A stretch of DNA of 10,102 nt from Verrucomicrobiota bacterium. Lineage in GTDB: Bacteria > Verrucomicrobiota > Verrucomicrobiia > Opitutales > UBA953. The stretch lies in NCBI GenBank assembly GCA_009917805.1, contig RGES01000038.1, forward strand, positions 1-10,102. The letters are read 5' to 3'. The notes under the pieces are model-generated. The model worked only from the letters and a program-made list of their open reading frames with translations. It did not search any database and was not told the origin of the DNA. The first letter of the stretch is position 1; the number at the start of each line of letters is the position of its first letter. The translations under genes were made by a program, and so were the position numbers. Below, in pieces: positions 8,415 to 10,102 of the stretch.

Positions 8415-9919
8415 TGCGCATCGACATCAAGGCGAAGCGCGTCGAGCTCAGCGCGCAGGAATTCGCGACGTTCCGCCCGGGCCCCGGCGCGGGCGCCGGC
8501 GGCGCCCCGTGGCGCGCCGAAGCGGGCCGCCAATGGCATGAGACGATGCGCAAGGTCGCCGAAGCCGAAGGCCAGGGCTGGCAGTTCGAACGCTCGGTCG
8601 CCTGCGAGGTCGGCGCCCTCGGCTGGACGATCGCCATCACCGGTCGCGCCGACCAATGGCTGGAGACGGCCGACGAGGTCCGTATCCGCGAGATCAAGAC
8701 GATCAGCCTGAAGCTCCCGCGCAAGCCGGAGTTCCTCCTCGGCCGCTTCGCGCACCACTTCCTCCAGCTCGCGGCCTACTGCCACGCGGCGCGCCTCGGC
8801 TCCGGCGCGCGCGAGGTGAAAGGCGAGCTGATCTTCATCGACCCGGCCGACGGCACGCGCCAGCCGGTCGCCCTGCCCCGCTCCGCCGAAGCCGACCTGC
8901 TCACGCAGGCCGAGACGCTCGCCGCGCACGCCGAGAACCGCCGCGCCAGCCACGCGCGCCTGCTCAACCTGCCGGACCGCCTGCCCTTCAAGGAACCGCG
9001 ACCGGAGTGGCTGCAATCCTGCGCCGACCTCGACCAAGCCGGGCTTGATTCGCCCACGCGCCTGCTCGTCGCGCCCACGGGCTTCGGCAAGACCTCCGCC
9101 GCATTGCGTCACGGCCTCGGCCTCCTCCGCGGCGGCCGCGCGGGACGATTGCTCTACCTCACCGGCAAGGGCACCGGCCAGACCCAGGTCCTCACCGAAC
9201 TGCGCCGCCTCGCGCGCAGCAACGAACTCCGCGCGGTGCTCCTCCGCCCGCGCGCCGAGCACGAGGTCGAAGGCATCACCGACGACCCCGAGCAGATCCG
9301 CCGCAACTGGGCCAACGCGAAGATCGACCCCCAGCACCTCCTCGAGGAAGCCGCCGACCTCCGGCGCGTCCGCGAGATCGGCCGCATCGCCGGCGTGCCG
9401 CCGTGGGACATCACCAAGGCGATGCTCGCGCATGCCGACGTGGTGATCTGCGACTACAACTACGTCTTCTCGCCGCGCAACCGCGCCGCCCTCGAGACCG
9501 TCCCGGGCTGGGACATGGCCGACACGGTGCTCGTCGTCGACGAAGCGCACAACCTGCCCGACCGCGCCGCGGAATGCCTCTCGCTCCGCGACGACGAGCA
9601 GTCCGCCGCCGACTTCGCCTTCACGCTCACCCGCTTCCGCGCGCCCGAGGCCTGGTGCCAGACCGCGCAGCAGTGGGCCGACTTCCTCCATCGCCTCCCG
9701 AAAGCCGACGCGATCTCGCCGGACGACCGCATCGAGGCGATGGCCATCGCGGAACGGATGTCCGTGCTCGCCGCCGAACACCCGTTCAACACCGACGACC
9801 TGCCGGACGCCGCCAAACAGGCCGTCTGGAACGCCGCCACGTGGTCCGAACGCCTCGAAGCCGCCGACCTCGGCTGGCTGCTCTGGTCGCCGCGCCCGGG
9901 CCTGCTCAGCCTCGACATC
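8414..9919 (+). CDS. RecB-like nuclease fused to DinG/XPD-like helicase, 3'-truncated
   Basis: Residues 35-125 show a PD-(D/E)xK nuclease of the RecB/Cas4 type: His42 in RQWHETM, Asp80 in TGRAD, Glu93-x-Lys95 in REIKT, and the Q-x-x-x-Y motif in LQLAAYCHA (Gln118, Tyr122). From residue 215 there is a superfamily 2 helicase: Walker A APTGFGKT (220-227), CDYNYVF (346-352) and Walker B VVDEAHN (374-380). This order (nuclease, DEAD_2, presumed helicase C) is known for DinG-like bacterial helicases. The arch/Fe-S insert between Walker A and DEAH has only Cys346, so the four cluster cysteines of XPD/DinG are absent. Motifs IV-VI are missing because the reading frame runs into unrelated repeats at about 9920. 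It overlaps recO by one base, pointing to a repair role. Confidence 0.85.
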
Positions 9920-10102
9920 GGTTCCAAACCCGGTTCGCAATCCACGCTTGCGGTGCAGGGAGGCCATCTAGCCGCCCTGGAATTTATCCGAGTCGGCGAG
10001 TATCCGGGTTCCAAAGGGCGTCTGGTCCTGAATGGAGGGCGAATGACCTCCACCGAACTGGGCATCGGCGGCATGAACGAAGGCGACGCCCCGGGAAAAG
10101 GC
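9920..10102 (+). CDS. fragment of a beta-helix repeat surface protein
   Basis: The frame is open to the window end and encodes 61 residues with at least two copies of a loose repeat: STLAVQGGHLAALEFIRVGE, then GRLVLNGGRMTSTELGIGG. The pattern (hydrophobic strand, Gly-Gly turn, strand, then I/V-G) is typical of beta-helical passenger or autotransporter-associated repeats in surface proteins, which are common in Verrucomicrobiota. It is unlike any helicase part. Third-position base use also changes: I count 22 of 61 codons ending in A or T, against 3 of 43 just before 9920. Start, end and function cannot be given. It is more likely a different locus joined here than a domain of the helicase. 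Confidence 0.65.

Noticed and set aside
8204..9967. A long open frame on the minus strand (about 587 codons)
   Set aside because: It is antisense to recO-like and helicase genes with clear motifs; long antisense frames are expected where third positions are almost always G or C. Its protein is Gly/Ala/Arg/Glu-rich with no motif.

Overview
The window is a gene-dense, very GC-rich bacterial segment with C/G in nearly every third codon position. It reads as housekeeping chromosome, not a mobile or defence island. The lineage is probably PVC-group, most likely Verrucomicrobiota close to Opitutae. This rests on the SecA motif QLRGRCSRQGDPG (PVC-type GRC rather than GRS), a DUF502 membrane protein, and a lineage-flavoured hypothetical. 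It is an inference from sequence style, not a database result.

Layout. Bases 1-92 are an inverted, diverged copy of an internal secA segment. A 5'-truncated secA follows (about 93-2243, +) and overlaps lnt by four bases (2240-3853, +). After a 97-bp gap with a perfect hairpin and a short direct repeat comes a predicted exported protein with two retropepsin-like aspartic protease units (3951-4829, +). It converges on an unrecognised acidic-tailed protein (4836-5594, -). That gene diverges from pyrD (5705-6760, +). pyrD abuts a SOUL-family haem-binding-like gene (-), their stop codons forming TGATCA. The SOUL gene is cut at its 5' end near 7168, exactly where a 5'-cut DUF502 gene begins on the other strand. 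DUF502, a recO-like gene and a RecB-nuclease/DinG-like helicase then form a tight + strand operon. At about 9920 the helicase reading frame passes abruptly into glycine-rich beta-helix repeats with different codon use.

Functions. SecA (preprotein export motor) and Lnt (lipoprotein N-acylation) are both cell-envelope biogenesis. PyrD is the quinone-linked step of pyrimidine synthesis. RecO plus the nuclease-helicase suggest DNA repair.

The most notable result is structural. Three places (about 92, 7168 and 9920) look like joins between unrelated pieces: both flanking genes are interrupted, or strand or codon style changes at the join. Chimeric assembly or amplification is the simplest explanation, so gene order across these points should not be trusted. 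I see no convincing new multi-gene system. The biological leads are the nuclease-helicase without visible Fe-S cysteines, the double retropepsin, the SecA tail lacking its zinc motif, and the acidic hypothetical. I saw no tRNA, rRNA, CRISPR array, transposase or integrase.
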